Position numbers and translations under genes: made by a program. The notes below the pieces were generated by a model. That model saw only the letters and a program-made list of their open reading frames with translations. It was not told the DNA's origin and did not search any database. Shown here piece by piece: positions 22,960-36,552 of a stretch of 64,000 nt of DNA (position 1 is the stretch's first letter; each line of letters begins with the position of its first letter). The stretch is from Metopolophium dirhodum (Eukaryota > Arthropoda > Insecta > Hemiptera > Aphididae). The stretch covers positions 24,302,393 through 24,366,392 of the forward strand of contig NC_083568.1 of NCBI RefSeq assembly GCF_019925205.1, given 5' to 3'.

Positions 22960-23680
22960 GGTACTATGTCAAGTGTTCGAAAGTCATGTGTTAGAAAGTC
23001 AAGTGTTATAAATTTAAGTCTCATAAGAGTCATGTGTTATAAAACTGATTTCTCATAAAAATCATGTGTTATAATATAATATTATTAGAGTACCTACATA
23101 CATACATGTTCCTTATCGTTTAATCGTTTTAGCTAAATATTATCTTTATTTGTTATCGGGGCGGCGTGGTGATGCACAATTATATCGTGCAAGAGGCAGT
23201 TAAGAATATAGTTTGTCATTAGTAACTCAGTCTACGAAAACGAATGTCGAATAGTCACTCAGTCTACAAAAAGTTATTTTTTAAAGTTTTTGTATAATTT
23301 AATGAAAATGGAATTAAGTTTGACCTTCACTCCGTTCATTCATGAGAAGCGTGATACATTGGATATTAATGGCTATTTATATATTATATATGCAATAGAC
23401 AATGTCAACGAAAAATTGACGATATTCTTGTATATTATTGGATTTGTCGATGCGGACAATATATGTCCTTTTTTTTAAATTGATTAACTTTAATATTTTA
23501 ATTCACACATAATATATAGTTAATTCAATTTTTTATATCTACTGTAATTTTTATAATAGGTACATAACTTTTATGACATATAATTTTTATGAGAAATATA
23601 TTTTATAACATTTGATTTTTATGACACTTAATATTATAATATCTGACCTTATAACACATGACTTTCTAACACTAGACCTA
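22960..23680. mobile_element. MITE-like element with inverted, internally repeated ends
   Basis: Both ends are built from repeats of a motif close to AAGTCATGTGTTATAA, in opposite orientations (22965-23085 and 23545-23675). The pairing is imperfect but extends over about 110 bp each side. A short ORF at 23290-23478 in the centre has no recognised domain. The structure resembles elements whose transposase binds repeated subterminal sites. Confidence 0.55.
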
Positions 23681-23699
23681 GATTCGTATATTTGCACCG

Positions 23700-23824
23700 G
23701 GTCCCCATAGCGGTTACCGGCGTAAATAATAATAATACCAGGTACATAAATATGTATCTATATGTATAACATATATAATATGTATATACACAATACTCAA
23801 AACGTTTGGTTCTTATAACTCCAT

Positions 23825-23860
<36 letters not shown>

Positions 23861-26830
23861 TTCATTTCACATACAGGGAGAATACCGGCCAAGGTGTTAT
23901 TTCATATGTATTTATTTGAATAATAATAATGTTACCGTCATGGTGACAAGGCGAGGGGGGGAGGGGGGTTAAGCGGAAGGGGCCAGAACTGGCCTATTTC
24001 ATTCATACTACTTTAGTGAATTCTGTACTGGTAATAGTATTATTATGACATATTATTGAATTATATTTATATATTAGTTTAATCATTTGCACATTTATTG
24101 ATTTGCTTTGTATATTATTGTTTAATATTTTTAATTTTAATTATTTGTCCGAAGATTTTAATTGTCCCGTTTAGGGAGTCAACGTTCTATGATAAGGGTG
24201 AGAAGGCACCGGGGGAGGGGGGGGGGGATATCCTGAATTCGTAAATACTGTTCCTAAGTAAACATGTTTGAAAAAAATATTTACAACCAATGATCGCAAC
24301 TATTCACGATTCGAATAAAATTTAAATTTATTTTAATTTTTTTTTCATATTTACATAAAATTAAAGTACCTATCAAACTTACTTTTATATTAACAACAAT
24401 TATTATACAGTAGAAAGTATTATTAATAAGATACTCACTGTATAAGGTAATGTGAAATGTATAGGTATGTTGTTAAATAAAATATAATAATATTTACCGA
24501 TACAGTTTTTTCGAGTAAATTTTGGATCTAAAATAATTTATAGTTAATAAAACATGTTATATTTAAAAAATGATTTAAAATGATTGGCTTTGAATAGAAC
24601 AAAAAAAACCAGTTTTCAATGTATTAGGTTTACTTAACATATTTAAATTTGTGTACAGCAAAACGAATTTTACTATATTATTTTATTTTATTACTAGATT
24701 GATATATCTAAGCATTGTCTAATCCAAATCTGTATATATAAAAATTTCGTGTCACGATGTATGTTCGCGATAATCTCCGAAACTACTGGACCGATTTTGA
24801 TGAAATTGTTTACACCGTGTGTAATTTAGTCCAACTTAAAAGATAGGATAGTTTTTATTTCAATTTTTTTAATATTTTAAATATTTTAATTAACTTTTTA
24901 AAAAATTTGTATAATTGCATGGTGTATTTCGGGTTTTCCCGTGACCGACCGCGACAGTATCTATATAGCTATATAGCTATCTATATAGCTAACTGTAATC
25001 TGACTTTTTTTCTATTGTGTGTGTTTTATCGTCGGCGGCGTGTAGATATGAATTGTTCCGAGAATTATCTCCATAATATATAGGATAGTTTTTATCTCAA
25101 TCTGTATATGTAAAAATTTCGTATCACAATGTATGTTCGCGATAATCTCCGAAACTACTGGTAATATATAGGATAGTTTTTATCTCAATATTATTTTTTG
25201 CATTGCAATTATTGTAATAAAGAAAGTTATCGAATTTTCGAGAAATGTTCAAAGGTATAAATTGCGAAGTTCGGTACGACGTATTCATCAGTTAATATAA
25301 AGCGCCACATATCTAAGCATTGTCTAATCCAAATATTATGTATAATAATATTATCTAGGTCAACTTATATGCTTTTATTGATATTTAAATATTAACGGGA
25401 GTATTTTAATATTGCAGTAATTTGGAATATTATAACTAGCTTAAAAATTAAATAGCAATGGAATCCATTCGAGATACTTATAGTCACCTAGATTCTGACC
25501 TTAATGTTTGGAAATGTGTAAATCGGAGTTAACAATAGATAATTAGTTTTGCTGAACTTAAATTTTCTGTCGTAGGTGCCTACGCTTGTAACTAATCAAG
25601 GAAATGAATGCGGGTGAGTCATTATCTAAGTATGTTATAAAGTAAAATATCATAAAAACTTATTAAATTTTTATAATAATTATCATTATCATCTAAAATA
25701 TATTTAATGGTTTATAAAAAATATTTTATATTTCAAAAATGATGAGGTAGCAATACATTTGGTACCTACAAAAATATAAAATGATCATGTTGTTAAATTA
25801 TCTTTACAATTATAAAATATAAATAATTTCATACTGTGGTTATAATAAATTGTTGGTTATTGTTTAGATTGGGTTATAATATTATTAAGAAAACTATACA
25901 TAGTATAACAGTTATAACAATTATAGCAATTAACAAACGTCTAAATATTTTTATTTAAAATAATCATAGCTGCATATAATTTAGTTACTAAAACAGTCTA
26001 CTGTACCTAAATAATATCTTTATGATGGTATAAATTAACTCTACAGTTGGCCGATATAAACTATGTTAGTCAACCTAAAATACTAAATACCTATAACCAT
26101 AATATTGTGCTTGCTGATAGATTAAAAATAATTGTTGTATAGTGATTTAATTCTGTTAGAAAACTGATTCTCTTAAATAATATTAATTGATTTTTTTTTA
26201 GTATATAAGTTTATGAATTATGAATTATGATTACAAGTTTGTAATTTATAACTATGATTTTACATTAATACTAATTGTTGTATCATGTAATTTAAAAAAA
26301 ATATATATAAAGTACTTACCACCACTAACGTATATTATACAACCTATAACATTTAACATAACAAATATAGTTAACATATTAATCTTTTTGACCATGTTTG
26401 TAGGTACAATAAATTAATAATTTTCAAAGTTTTGAAAATAAGAATAATATAAATTATTTTGTTGCTTTGGTTTTTATAAGACCAGTAAACGAAATGTGTA
26501 TTCATAAGCGATTGAGTAAACGAATCTATAAAATAAAAATAGTACGTATTGATTAAAATAAATGTGTTGTACGGATAGGCACATAGACAGTGCGATATAC
26601 ACCAGCTGTAAAACCCACCTTCGCTCAGAAAAAAATTAAAAACAAGTGGTATATTATATCAGTGTATCTCGGTTTTAGTGTACCTCAGTAAATTTCTTAT
26701 ATGGATTTTCATAATCAGTATTTTAAAATTACCCGAAAATACATTAAAGCCCAAATACCATAATAATACAATATCTAGCCGTGTTAACTCACATTGACAA
26801 TCAAAACATTTAAAATAATATTTTCTACTT
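23700..26830. other. AT-rich repeat-bearing intergenic DNA
   Basis: Includes an (ATA)n microsatellite around 23828-23862 and a G-rich purine tract near 23950-23985 within a repeat also found inverted at 8040-8125. A second G-run lies at 24216-24228. At 24730-25308 there is a segment with two Helitron-5'-end-like starts (TCTGTATATATAAAAATTTCG and TCTGTATATGTAAAAATTTCG) flanked by a 26-bp direct repeat. No gene was seen. Confidence 0.5.
24704..25334. repeat. 579-bp insert between exact 26-bp direct repeats
   Basis: ATATCTAAGCATTGTCTAATCC plus four further bases occurs at 24704-24729 and 25309-25334. The segment between them includes duplicated Helitron-like 5' terminal sequence (…CGATGTATGTTCGCGATAA). 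The direct repeat is longer than a normal transposon duplication. Confidence 0.6.
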
Positions 26831-27858
26831 TTAGATTCTGAGCGAAGAGATGAATGTATTGATTTTACAATGATGTGTATTTTTTTATTTTTATTTTTAT
26901 TTTTATTTTTTTATTTTTAGTTTAATAATAAAAGAATCATTCTGTGTCTAGTATATTATGATATACCAATCGTTTTTAGATTCTGATCGAAGTGATGAGT
27001 GTATTGATTTTACAATAATGTGTGTTTTTTATTATTTTTTTTTGTCTTTGTCATCACTTTTTAGGACAGTAAAAGTGCTTGGATTTTCTTCAACTCTTTC
27101 AACTTTTCTGATAGGAAAGTGAATCTAGTTGGTACTTTGGGAGGTCAAAAGTAAAAATTTTCCAGTAGTTTTCAAAAGCGACGTGAAAAACAAAAGAAAA
27201 ATTATGGAAAAACGGGAATTTTTACGTAAAATCTGTTTTGAGAAAATCGATTTTGGTTTTTGGTGCAACTCTAAAACAAATGATCATAGGTACAAGGAAA
27301 TTTTGACTGAATGTTTATATAAGGATTTTCTATACACCATAACATTTTCCAAATATTTTGAGCTGTTTACGGACGTTTTCAGTTCCCAATTTTTTTAATT
27401 TTTTTTTCTATAAATATCAATAAAATTTTATTTGTTGGGTAAAAAAGATTGAAATTTAATATAAGGCTCCTGATATATCGTTCTAATAGCAGTTAAAAAA
27501 TATTAAAAATATATAGTCACAATTTTTTTTATAAGCATTTAAAGTTCAAATTTTGACAAAATGTATCAAATTTATAATTTAATAATTATTTTGTAGTTGA
27601 AAATTTATAAAATGTTCAACTTTTATAGCCAAGGATTGAAAATTGAAAACAAAGCTCCACGTAAATAGGTTATATATAAATTACTTTATTAGTTTATTCA
27701 CAATAATATCATCAAATATACTTGGTAATATCAAAGGCTGACTGACTCGTTTTTCTTATACAATATTATATCATTGAATTCAAATGTAACACCATCCATT
27801 ACAGTGACCCACTTGTAACCTACTGTACAGCAGAGTGACATCCACTTACCCACCTTTT
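26831..27858 (+). repeat. Dispersed aphid-type repeat, deleted copy
   Basis: Same family as 4206-5990. It begins AGATTCTGAGCGAAGAGATG at 26834, restarts with a second terminal copy near 26977 (AGATTCTGATCGAAGTGATG), and ends near CCACTTACCCACC at 27855. The interior is shortened relative to the 4206 copy. The 89-codon ORF inside is an artefact of the repeat. Confidence 0.7.
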
Positions 27859-27975
27859 ACTTTTATAGTTTGATTATGTACTGTCCATATAGTGAAACTC
27901 TTATTTTTAAATCAATAGGCAATTGTTAAAAGTCCTAAGAGACTATATTACTTGTAATATTAAATTATGAACGTG

Positions 27976-28340
27976 TAACAGGCGATTTTTACCCCCCAGG
28001 AATTTATACCGGGGGGGGTAAAAATCGCCTGAGGTAAAATTCGCCTAGCCTAACAGGCGATTTTTACCCCCCTGTAATTTATACCAGGGGAGTGGGTAAA
28101 ATTCGCCTGAGGTAAAATTCACCTAGCGTAACAGGCGATTTTTACCCCACTGTAATTTATACCATGGGGGTAAAAATCGCCTGAGGTAAAATTCGCCTAG
28201 AGTAACAGGCGATTTTTACCCCCTGTAATTTATACCGGGGGGGAGGTAAAATTCGCATAGCCTAACAGGCGATTTTTAAACACCTGTAATATTTACTGGA
28301 TGGGGGTAGGTTTTTACTTCACCCTAAAATTATACCCGGG
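27976..28340. repeat. Minisatellite of ~76-bp units with internal dyad symmetry
   Basis: Units begin with TAACAGGCGATTTTTACCCC at 27976, 28052, 28129, 28203 and 28263. Each unit contains the inverted pair AGGCGATTTTTACC ... GGTAAAAATCGCCT around a GGTATAAATT core, so each can form its own hairpin. A further GGTAAAATTCGCCTAG half-site follows. Later units decay. No similar array is found elsewhere in the window. Confidence 0.8.
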
Positions 28341-30264
28341 GGGAGGGGTAAAAATCACATATTTATGTAATAAGTGACCTACCCACAAGGCCACAAATAA
28401 TTAAATAAAAATCAAGGAGGAGCCTGCAGTATTTTCTAATCCATTTATTATTTTAGTTTATCTAGAAATTTAGTGTTGGGCATTACTTAATTAGTTTCAA
28501 TTTTAAGGTATGAACTTTTTATATTTTTTTGGTACCTACGTAGTTCACCAATTTATTTATTTTAAAGTTGATTTACAATTAGCTTTACTGAACGTTGATA
28601 TATTATATAATACACATTTTTATTTTTAGTTATACTTGCATAATATATCATACAATTATAAATTATAGTAGAAATAAATTAATCTAATATTGACAGGGAA
28701 ATACGTGCCCGTGCCCAGTGGTTAAAATGTACCTAATAATCATTAGGTCTATGATAATAATAATTCCCATGTTTACATTTTGACATTTTGTTTACAATTA
28801 TGACATTAATTGTAGCTCTGAAACACAAATGGCACGACCCAACAGGTTAGGTCGGGTTTGATCGCAGACGCTAAACGTGAAACTATTATAATAATAACTA
28901 TTATGCCATGTAAAAATAGGTATGGACTATAGATAAATATATTAATATTGGTATGGACTATGGACGTATGGTTACCTAAAATGGGAATTCGACGACGTCA
29001 CTTTCTATAATGTGAAATAATATGCCATACCTATAGAGCTTTATTATTTCTTTATCTATGTTTATAATCTGATTACCTAGGTTTATATCACAAATGTTAT
29101 AATATTATATTATAAACATTTAACCGTTCACCGTTGTATGTCGAAATTGTTTTCTCCCGTCAATTTAACGTGATTTCTTTGGAGGAGACTTTACGGCTTA
29201 CGCGTCATTTTTATTATTTTTACTACCTATTTTTAGTAATTTTCATTTTATTTTCTTAGTGTGACAGTGTGTTAGTGTGTTAGTGTTTATATTATACATT
29301 TATACCTTGGTATATACAGTATTGCATTGTGATCCTTTGTGTAAGTATAACGTTCAACATATTATTATAATAACAATAACTGAAAGTCACTGAGAACCAA
29401 ATAATTAATCTAGAGTTGATTAACGAAGAGACAGTGATTGTTTTATTTTGGCTAACTAATACTGATGTGACATAATATACTTCAGGTATGGTTAAGAGAT
29501 ATACCTACCTAATATATTATTTATAATATGTAGAATGTAGTATGTATTTAGTATTAATGTATTATCATATACTCAATGGTATTATACATTTAACCCATAC
29601 TAAAATATCTCCAAGTCATTCAAAACGTCATGAGGGGCATATTATTTTATCAGAATTGGCTTTAGGACATTAAAAGTGATGACAGACACAAAAAAAAATT
29701 TAAAAAAAACACTCATAATTGTAAAATCAAATACATTCATCGCTTCGCTCAGAATCTAAAATACATGGTATAACTTTGAAACTTTATAGTTAGAAATTAT
29801 ACACTTATACGCTTGCACAGGGCCTTAACAATAGGGGGAGAGGCGTGAGGTGCCTACGCCCCGAGAACAATTCCTGGGGGAGGGGGGAAATGAAAATAAT
29901 TGAATTTTATGTTAAAAATTACAATAATCGGTGTATTGTATATTTTATTTACAAAAATGTTAACATTCTTTATATCTACTAATTGAAGAAATCGTTGAAA
30001 ATAATATCTAATAATTATAATATTTTTATATTAAAGTATCAAACCAATTATAGTAAGCTAATCAGGTGGTAAATACAATCGATCTACGTACATAAAGTCC
30101 TTATAATTTAGAAATAATTATTATACTATAGTATTATATGTGTCCGCAGTATTGGTGAAAATATTATTATATAGAGAAAAAAGGAAAGAAGACTGGTTGT
30201 TGGAGCGCGGTTTTGTAGTTGCTGTTACAATATTAATAATAATGATAATAGTCGCATTTGGTAT
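28341..30264. other. AT-rich DNA downstream of the reductase gene
   Basis: No exon found. A short minus-strand fragment of the dispersed repeat lies near 29690-29760 (CATCGCTTCGCTCAGAATCT). A G-rich tract is near 29830-29885. The 3' end of the reductase transcript must fall in this area but no single poly(A) signal could be chosen. Confidence 0.45.
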
Positions 30265-33162
30265 TTACAGCACAAACATCCAACATACTTGAAATACAAT
30301 GTAAATAATAAGAAAAATGCACAATTGATGCAACCAGAATAACCTAAAAACAATAAACAAAATAATAAGATGCACGTTATTTAATTGAATATACCAAATT
30401 TTAAATCTTATGTACTTTCGGTTTTTCGATAATGCTCTAGTCATGTTATTTAAGTCTTCCTGTAGAATATTTTTTCTAATTCCGTAAACCATAGTTTGTG
30501 TATAGGATTTCCAATCGAAGTCTTCGAAACCGAACCAAAATTTCTTACGATCCTCTTGACTTAATAACGCCCATAATTTCCGAGTATTACTGTTGTCAAA
30601 TTTCCATTCCCTCGTCATAAACACTTCAAACGTATCCATCATTTTATCTTGTTTTTTATAAATTTTCAACATTCTAAATGTATAAATATGATCATAAATA
30701 TATTAAACCTTTATATCTGTTAAAGTTTTTATAAATCTGTGGTAAATGGCTTGAATAATTAATAATGCTTATTGCTTAGTTTAATGCCTATGGTATGCCT
30801 TGTAATATATCTGACCAAAATAAAATTGGAAGAACTAAGACTTTAAAATGTGTGACCTATTAAAAATGACTATATAAAATAACTATAACTATACAATTAC
30901 AAACGGACAAGAAAATCATACCTACATAATTTATTTGTATGTTAATTCAAACGAAAATCAATGTTTTGAACGGTAATATTATTAGGTTACTTACTTTGTA
31001 TTTTTACCACAAATAATCAACGACAAATCTACAAACGCAGCAGGTATACGGTGTAACAAAAATCTCATAATATTGATGAACCAATTATTGGCAGAAAATA
31101 TACAAAATATATACCATATTGATTGCAACGGAGGCGCCTGATAGTAAGTTTCATAAACATAGTTAAAGAACGTCAGCCAATGTACTGGGCTGTCAAAACT
31201 AGACACGTAATTATAAATTTTTGGTTTCTTGTTTTTTTCGTTACCATCTTGATACCTTCGACAAACAGAATAAAATATAATCGATCACGTTTCAAATGTA
31301 AAAAATATCATGTAAGTACAAATATGTATAAAACGCATACCGGTTTACCGTATCCCACATTACGGTAATTAGTGCATTGGCAGTGTAGTCAATTGGGACA
31401 ATATCGGTTTTTTTATCCATTGACATTGCAATTGCTCTTAAAAATCCAAGCATGATTGAATTAACTACATAAACTAACCCTTGCACATTATTCATCCAAC
31501 CTGGTTCTGGTTCAGATTGTGTGCACCCTACTACAATACCGTTGTTTAATATCTTAGATTACACGTTTCGATTAAAATAGTATGTAAATATAATAAATCA
31601 ACTCAAAAGATAAATTTTGTTTTTTGTTTGCAAAAATATTATTAACAATGAAAATCAAACATAATTAATTTATAACGTATTTTCAAACTATAAACATGAA
31701 AATCTTACTAATTGAAGGACGAAACACTGAAATTGGCAATTGGTTTTCATTTGTTGATATCATATTTTCTGTGAGCGCTTTAGTGAAAGTGTATGTATTA
31801 GGCCAATCTTCCAAAACGCTATTTTTCACGGAATATATTGTATAAATTAAAAACTAGCAGTTATATAAACACCTAGTATGCAATTAAAAATAAATTATTT
31901 ACTTGCTAGTTTTTTCATCGATTTCAATTAATTTTTTTAAATCTTTGACTGATATTGAAACGGGATAGAATTCTTCTTTAATTTCACTTCTGGGACAGTG
32001 AGAATAAGCGGTTGATACATAAACAAAACCCTGAAAAAATTAATAGTTTATATACGATTTCCGTGATTTTTTTCACACATTTTTCTTAATTACCGTAATA
32101 TTTAATTATTATGTTAGTTATTTTGAATTTAATTTGTCTTAAACTATCCAAAAATTCAATTTTGAAAACGTAAAATAAAGGTACTTAATAAAGGTTATTT
32201 TATATTTTTATTGGTACTTTTAAAAAATAGTTAAATTAATCACACTGTATCCTAATTCGTATTAAATAAATATACATTTTAACGATCTATTTCTATTTTC
32301 TATTACCTTAAGATAATTCATTTTCGCCGCTAGTGCTAATACATTTTCTGTCCCTTGGATGTTTAGTTTTGTTGCCATATCAAGAGTTTCATTAAATTTG
32401 ACTGTAGCAGCACAATGAAATACGAAATTCACATTTTTTATCAGCCAATCAAAATCATCTGTTGAAATCCCTAATGATTGTTTATCTATATGTCCATCAA
32501 TTGTTTTTATCTTTGTGACAAAGTCAGGGTTTTCAAATCTTAGGCGGTCGAAGATCTTAAAACACACAGTACCATTATTGATTAAATATTGTAAAATTAA
32601 ACCTTTTAAAAAGTGTACCATTAGGAAAGAAAGTACATCCAAATAAAATGTATATATTTAATTATTTACTGTAAATGTATATGAATTATGATATATTATT
32701 AATCATGATCAATTAAATTTAGATTTTATTAGAAACATCATTCAAAATATACGATATCGCATTTAACTTAGTACCCTGGCCTAAAAGAAATTGTGCCTGT
32801 AATAAATTTGATAATATATTTTGTAACCATGATACATACCTAAAATAGATTGTATAGTATTATAGATTATAATTAATAACTATTACTAATAGCGAGTAAT
32901 AATGTTTGATTAGTAAATTTTTCAAAAAATTATTTCCGTACATCAACTTTTAAGTACCTACAAAAATATGTATACTCACTGATTGTTTAAAAATATCCGC
33001 AGCTCGTTGACTGGCAGGTACTCCACATTTACCTCTAACGAGAATCGCAATGCATTTCACGTCACAAGACCTTAATAATTTTTCCGTGAGTATTTTCCCC
33101 AGAAACCCCGTACTTCCGGTAACGAAAACCGTCCCGTTCCTAAACGTATCTGCTATACTCAT
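30265..33162 (-). CDS. Fatty acyl-CoA reductase, seven exons, complete
   Basis: Exons on the minus strand: 32980-33162, 32307-32555, 31903-32030, 31709-31818, 31341-31530, 30995-31255 and 30265-30673. All introns start GT and end AG, and phases agree. The CDS is 1530 nt, 509 aa plus stop, the usual size for insect fatty acyl-CoA reductases. The N-terminal Rossmann domain has TGSTGFLG at residues 15-22, binding NADPH. YVSTAYSHC lies near residue 148. The catalytic YxxxK is YTFTK at residues 196-200. RPSI and an EPEPGW segment follow, as in this family. The C-terminal sterile-like domain starts near TREWKFDN and ends in a strongly hydrophobic segment, suggesting membrane anchoring in the ER or peroxisome. 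The enzyme reduces fatty acyl-CoA to fatty alcohol for wax, cuticular hydrocarbon or pheromone synthesis (family knowledge). The acceptor of exon 5 has a weak pyrimidine tract and is the least certain boundary. Confidence 0.92.
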
Positions 33163-33639
33163 TTCAATTTTATTATTTTTAGTTCACTATAATACAACGA
33201 AATTAGTTGACACTACAGATACGTCTCAGAGTGTTCACTGTGTAGATATTTTACCTAATAATACAGCAATACGTGAATCAGTTTTTCTTTTCTTTTATAT
33301 TATATACTATGCGTGTTCTATACGCCGGTGGACCATAATTCGTTTCTTCTAGCGCATTCCCACTAAAAATATTGCTAGATGTATAACTATAAAATATCTA
33401 TAAATCTAATCTAATAATCAATAAATTAGATCAGATGACAACAGAGACTCAAACCGTGTGTGATACACCATAAAATATATTTTTTTTATAGTAATGCATT
33501 TTTGCTGACCTCTGTCTGGTTATCATATTATTTTAAATTCGTCAATAAATCAATTTAAGATTTTAAGTGGAGCGGTAAATAATATATTGATTTTCCAATG
33601 TGTGAATATGTGTGTTTTTCGAAAAAAAATACATTTTTC
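33163..33639. other. 5' flank of the reductase gene
   Basis: Upstream of the minus-strand start codon. The promoter should be here, but no element was convincing enough to mark. No other coding sequence. Confidence 0.4.
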
Positions 33640-34088
33640 CAAGGCTGGCCAAGTTAATGATTTTTTTTTTAACTCAGTTAAGCTAAAAGTTAATACACAC
33701 TTTTTATTAAGTGTGCTTAATTTTTTTACAACCCAAAACTAAATTATAGGATATAGTGTTAATACTTCATATAGTATTTACATATAAGTTAGATTCGAAT
33801 GATATACATTTTTAACTTGAAACAATTTACGATACATATTTTTTGACATAAAAACGAAATAAACTGAAATAGTGAAATATTATAAAATTAAAAACAAAAT
33901 AAATTAACTTACTTACTTCTTAAAATGAAAAATTAACTCGTTAATTTCACGTTAATTAAGAAAGAAATTTAGTAAGTTAACAGTTAAGTTAATGGAAAAC
34001 CAAAAGTAACTAGTTAAGTTAAAAAGTTAAAATAAAATTAACTTTTTAACTTAACTTTAACTTTTTAACTCGTTAATGCCCAGCCTTG
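33640..34088. mobile_element. hAT-type non-autonomous element (449 bp) with exact 8-bp duplication
   Basis: The ends are CAAGGCTGGCCAAGTTAATGA and, inverted, CAAGGCTGGGCATTAACGAGTT. Exact CATTTTTC lies on both sides (33632-33639 and 34089-34096). The 8-bp duplication and CA-beginning ends fit hAT transposons. The interior is AT-rich, built largely of GTTAAC/AAGTTAA-like repeats, with no ORF. Confidence 0.85.
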
Positions 34089-35164
34089 CATTTTTCGTTT
34101 CATCATATTTTGGATTATTGAAAATACTGCGATCTTCAACTATGATTTTAGGTTTATGAGTATGAAATATTTCACATGAAATGTTCACTTTGAAATATTG
34201 ATAAATATATTTTATTAACTAATTAGAGGTGTTAACTATACTTTCTACAAATTCTACTATAGTTTTAAATTAAAAATTTGTTTTTTTATTTCATGAAAGT
34301 TATATAAAATATTTTTAAAAAAAAATGCATGAAATTTCAGAATTATAACTATGATATTAATATCTTTTTTGTTAAGTAAATTACTCAAGAATAGTGAAAA
34401 TAAAAATTATAGTAAAAACTGTTATTTTTTTACGACAAACCCATTATTTTCCAAATTAAATTTCCCTATTTAATTGTAATTCGCAATTCAAAAAACGAAT
34501 AACTGTGGTTAATTAACTTGAATATTCACCAAATGTGAAATCATTTAGCTTTCAAATGTTTATTATTTTAAATCTTAAAAAAAAATATATATGGGCATAA
34601 TAATATTATATATTGATATTTTTTTGAGTTTTTATTCAATAAATGTCAGTAAAATATGTATGCCTAGTCAAAATATTCAAAAATGTTTGACCATTTAATA
34701 CAAGGCTCATCATAAACTGTTATTGATTGAATTAATAAAAATAATTTGAGTGGAAATCCTGAATAATTATTAATTGAGACTATTGAGAGGTACTTATTTG
34801 AAATTTAAATGAGGACAACATTTGTTAAATATTTTGTAAGCAATTTAAAATATTACGATTTTCCATTTTAATAGGTAGCCTACAGTTGTAAATTTTACTG
34901 ACGAGTTTCCTCACTAGTTTTTCTTATCATTTATCACCATTATAAGGTACCCAAAATGCTTTATGGACTTTCATTTTTATAGACATTTTAAAAATGTAAA
35001 TTTGTTGACAAAGTTTAATATTTCAACGAAAAACAACAATTTCAGCTATATTGTTGTAATTCAAAAAAAATACTATCCATCAGTACTTGAAACTTTTCGT
35101 CATAGCGTATATTATTATTTACTAAGCACAATAGAATATTAAAAATGTTTGAATTAATTTTGAG
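34089..35164. other. AT-rich intergenic DNA, no gene seen
   Basis: No exon or clear repeat boundary. Part of 34490-35130 weakly resembles the interior of the dispersed AT-rich repeat family. Confidence 0.4.
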
Positions 35165-36552
35165 CAGGGCTTGGAACCAAAATTAAAAATACTGGTATTT
35201 TAACCGGAACTTATTTAAAATATTGGAACTGGAACCTTACCGAAACCCTTTTATGATTTTTTTAGGAACCTAAACCGGAACCGGAAGATATTTTTTCGGT
35301 TCTTTCGGTTCTAGTTTTATTTAATTATTTAATATATTTAGGTAGGTAATACATATTAAATAGTAATAGTTGATTCATAAATTTGGTTATAAATGTATAG
35401 TGATTAGTCAACCAGTTTTTTAAATAGAGAATATAATATTGTTCGTAAGGTTATTTTAGTTAATTATTACATTGAATTTTACATGAAAAATAAACTATAC
35501 ATTTTGTCTTTTAAACCACCAAAAATACTATTTTTTGATGTCTATTCTAGATTAAAATTGAAAAGTAAAATACATTAAATTTCAGTCTTTTATTATATTA
35601 TATATTATTGTCTCATATTAAATTAGAAAGAAAATTATCAAGAATGAATTTAGATTTTGAAACTTAAAAGTTGAAATAAGAAAAAGTCAATTAACATAAC
35701 TTTAAGTAGAAACTAGAAAAGTAATTTTGTCATTTTAATTTATACTAAAAATCATCAATTAAATATTAAATTAAGTACCTATTTACACAAAATATGATTT
35801 TTATAGACAAAAATCTTTATATACCTATTGTACAATTTCTGGTTTAAATGTCAGTAATTCAAGCTGAATTTTAAAACTCACAAGGCCACAGATACACAGG
35901 CCATAGCTACAGAGTAAGTTAGTCAAGGATCTAAGTGCTGTATAAATGGGAATCTATTGAACAATGAAAAAACAACAATGTATAAATTACTTGTATATCA
36001 AAATTTATTTACAAGAACCTATAATTTAAGATAATGTACTGAGGCAGAGTTCCATTCTCAAGTGTTAAGTAAGCTAATTGGTGTTATAAACAACTACAAA
36101 GTTGGTCACTTGGCCACATGCACATCATACACAATTTAAAACAAAACCACTTTTTATAGACACCATTGAGTATTTGAGTGTTTGATTGGATCAAATTATA
36201 CGATACACTGATTTCCAATTCTTACAACATGAGCCAACCCTATTTTTTTAAATTTGTTTTGGATGTTTTTAAAACAAAATTATAGTAAACTTACTAAGTT
36301 CTTTAACCTAATAAGGCTACTATATAATTTGATTTTATCATTTAAGATAATATATGTATTATGTATGAATTTTATACTTGGTTTGTTTTTTACTTTTTGG
36401 AAAAAATATATACCTCTAAATACCGGTATTTACCGGTACCAGAACCGAAACCTTAATTCTGTAATTTTAAGAACCGGAACCGAATTTTTATTTTTTTTTG
36501 AAGAACCGAATTGGAACCGAAACCGAAAAAATCATAAAGGTTCCAAGCCCTG
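35165..36552. mobile_element. hAT-type non-autonomous element (1388 bp) with exact 8-bp duplication
   Basis: The left end CAGGGCTTGGAACC is inverted at the right end as GGTTCCAAGCCCTG. ATTTTGAG is repeated exactly at 35157-35164 and 36553-36560. Subterminal regions on both sides carry many copies of AACCGGAACC/GGTTCCGGTT-like motifs, which are likely transposase binding sites. The interior lacks a transposase. The 99-codon ORF crossing the right end is not credible as a gene. Confidence 0.88.

Noticed and set aside
27129..27398. 89-codon ORF, and similar ORFs at 43732-44009 and 45034-45297
   Set aside because: They are readings of the dispersed AT-rich repeat in different copies and frames, without conserved length.
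27976..28340. CRISPR-like repeat array
   Set aside because: Units abut without unique spacers and the DNA is eukaryotic; it is a minisatellite.
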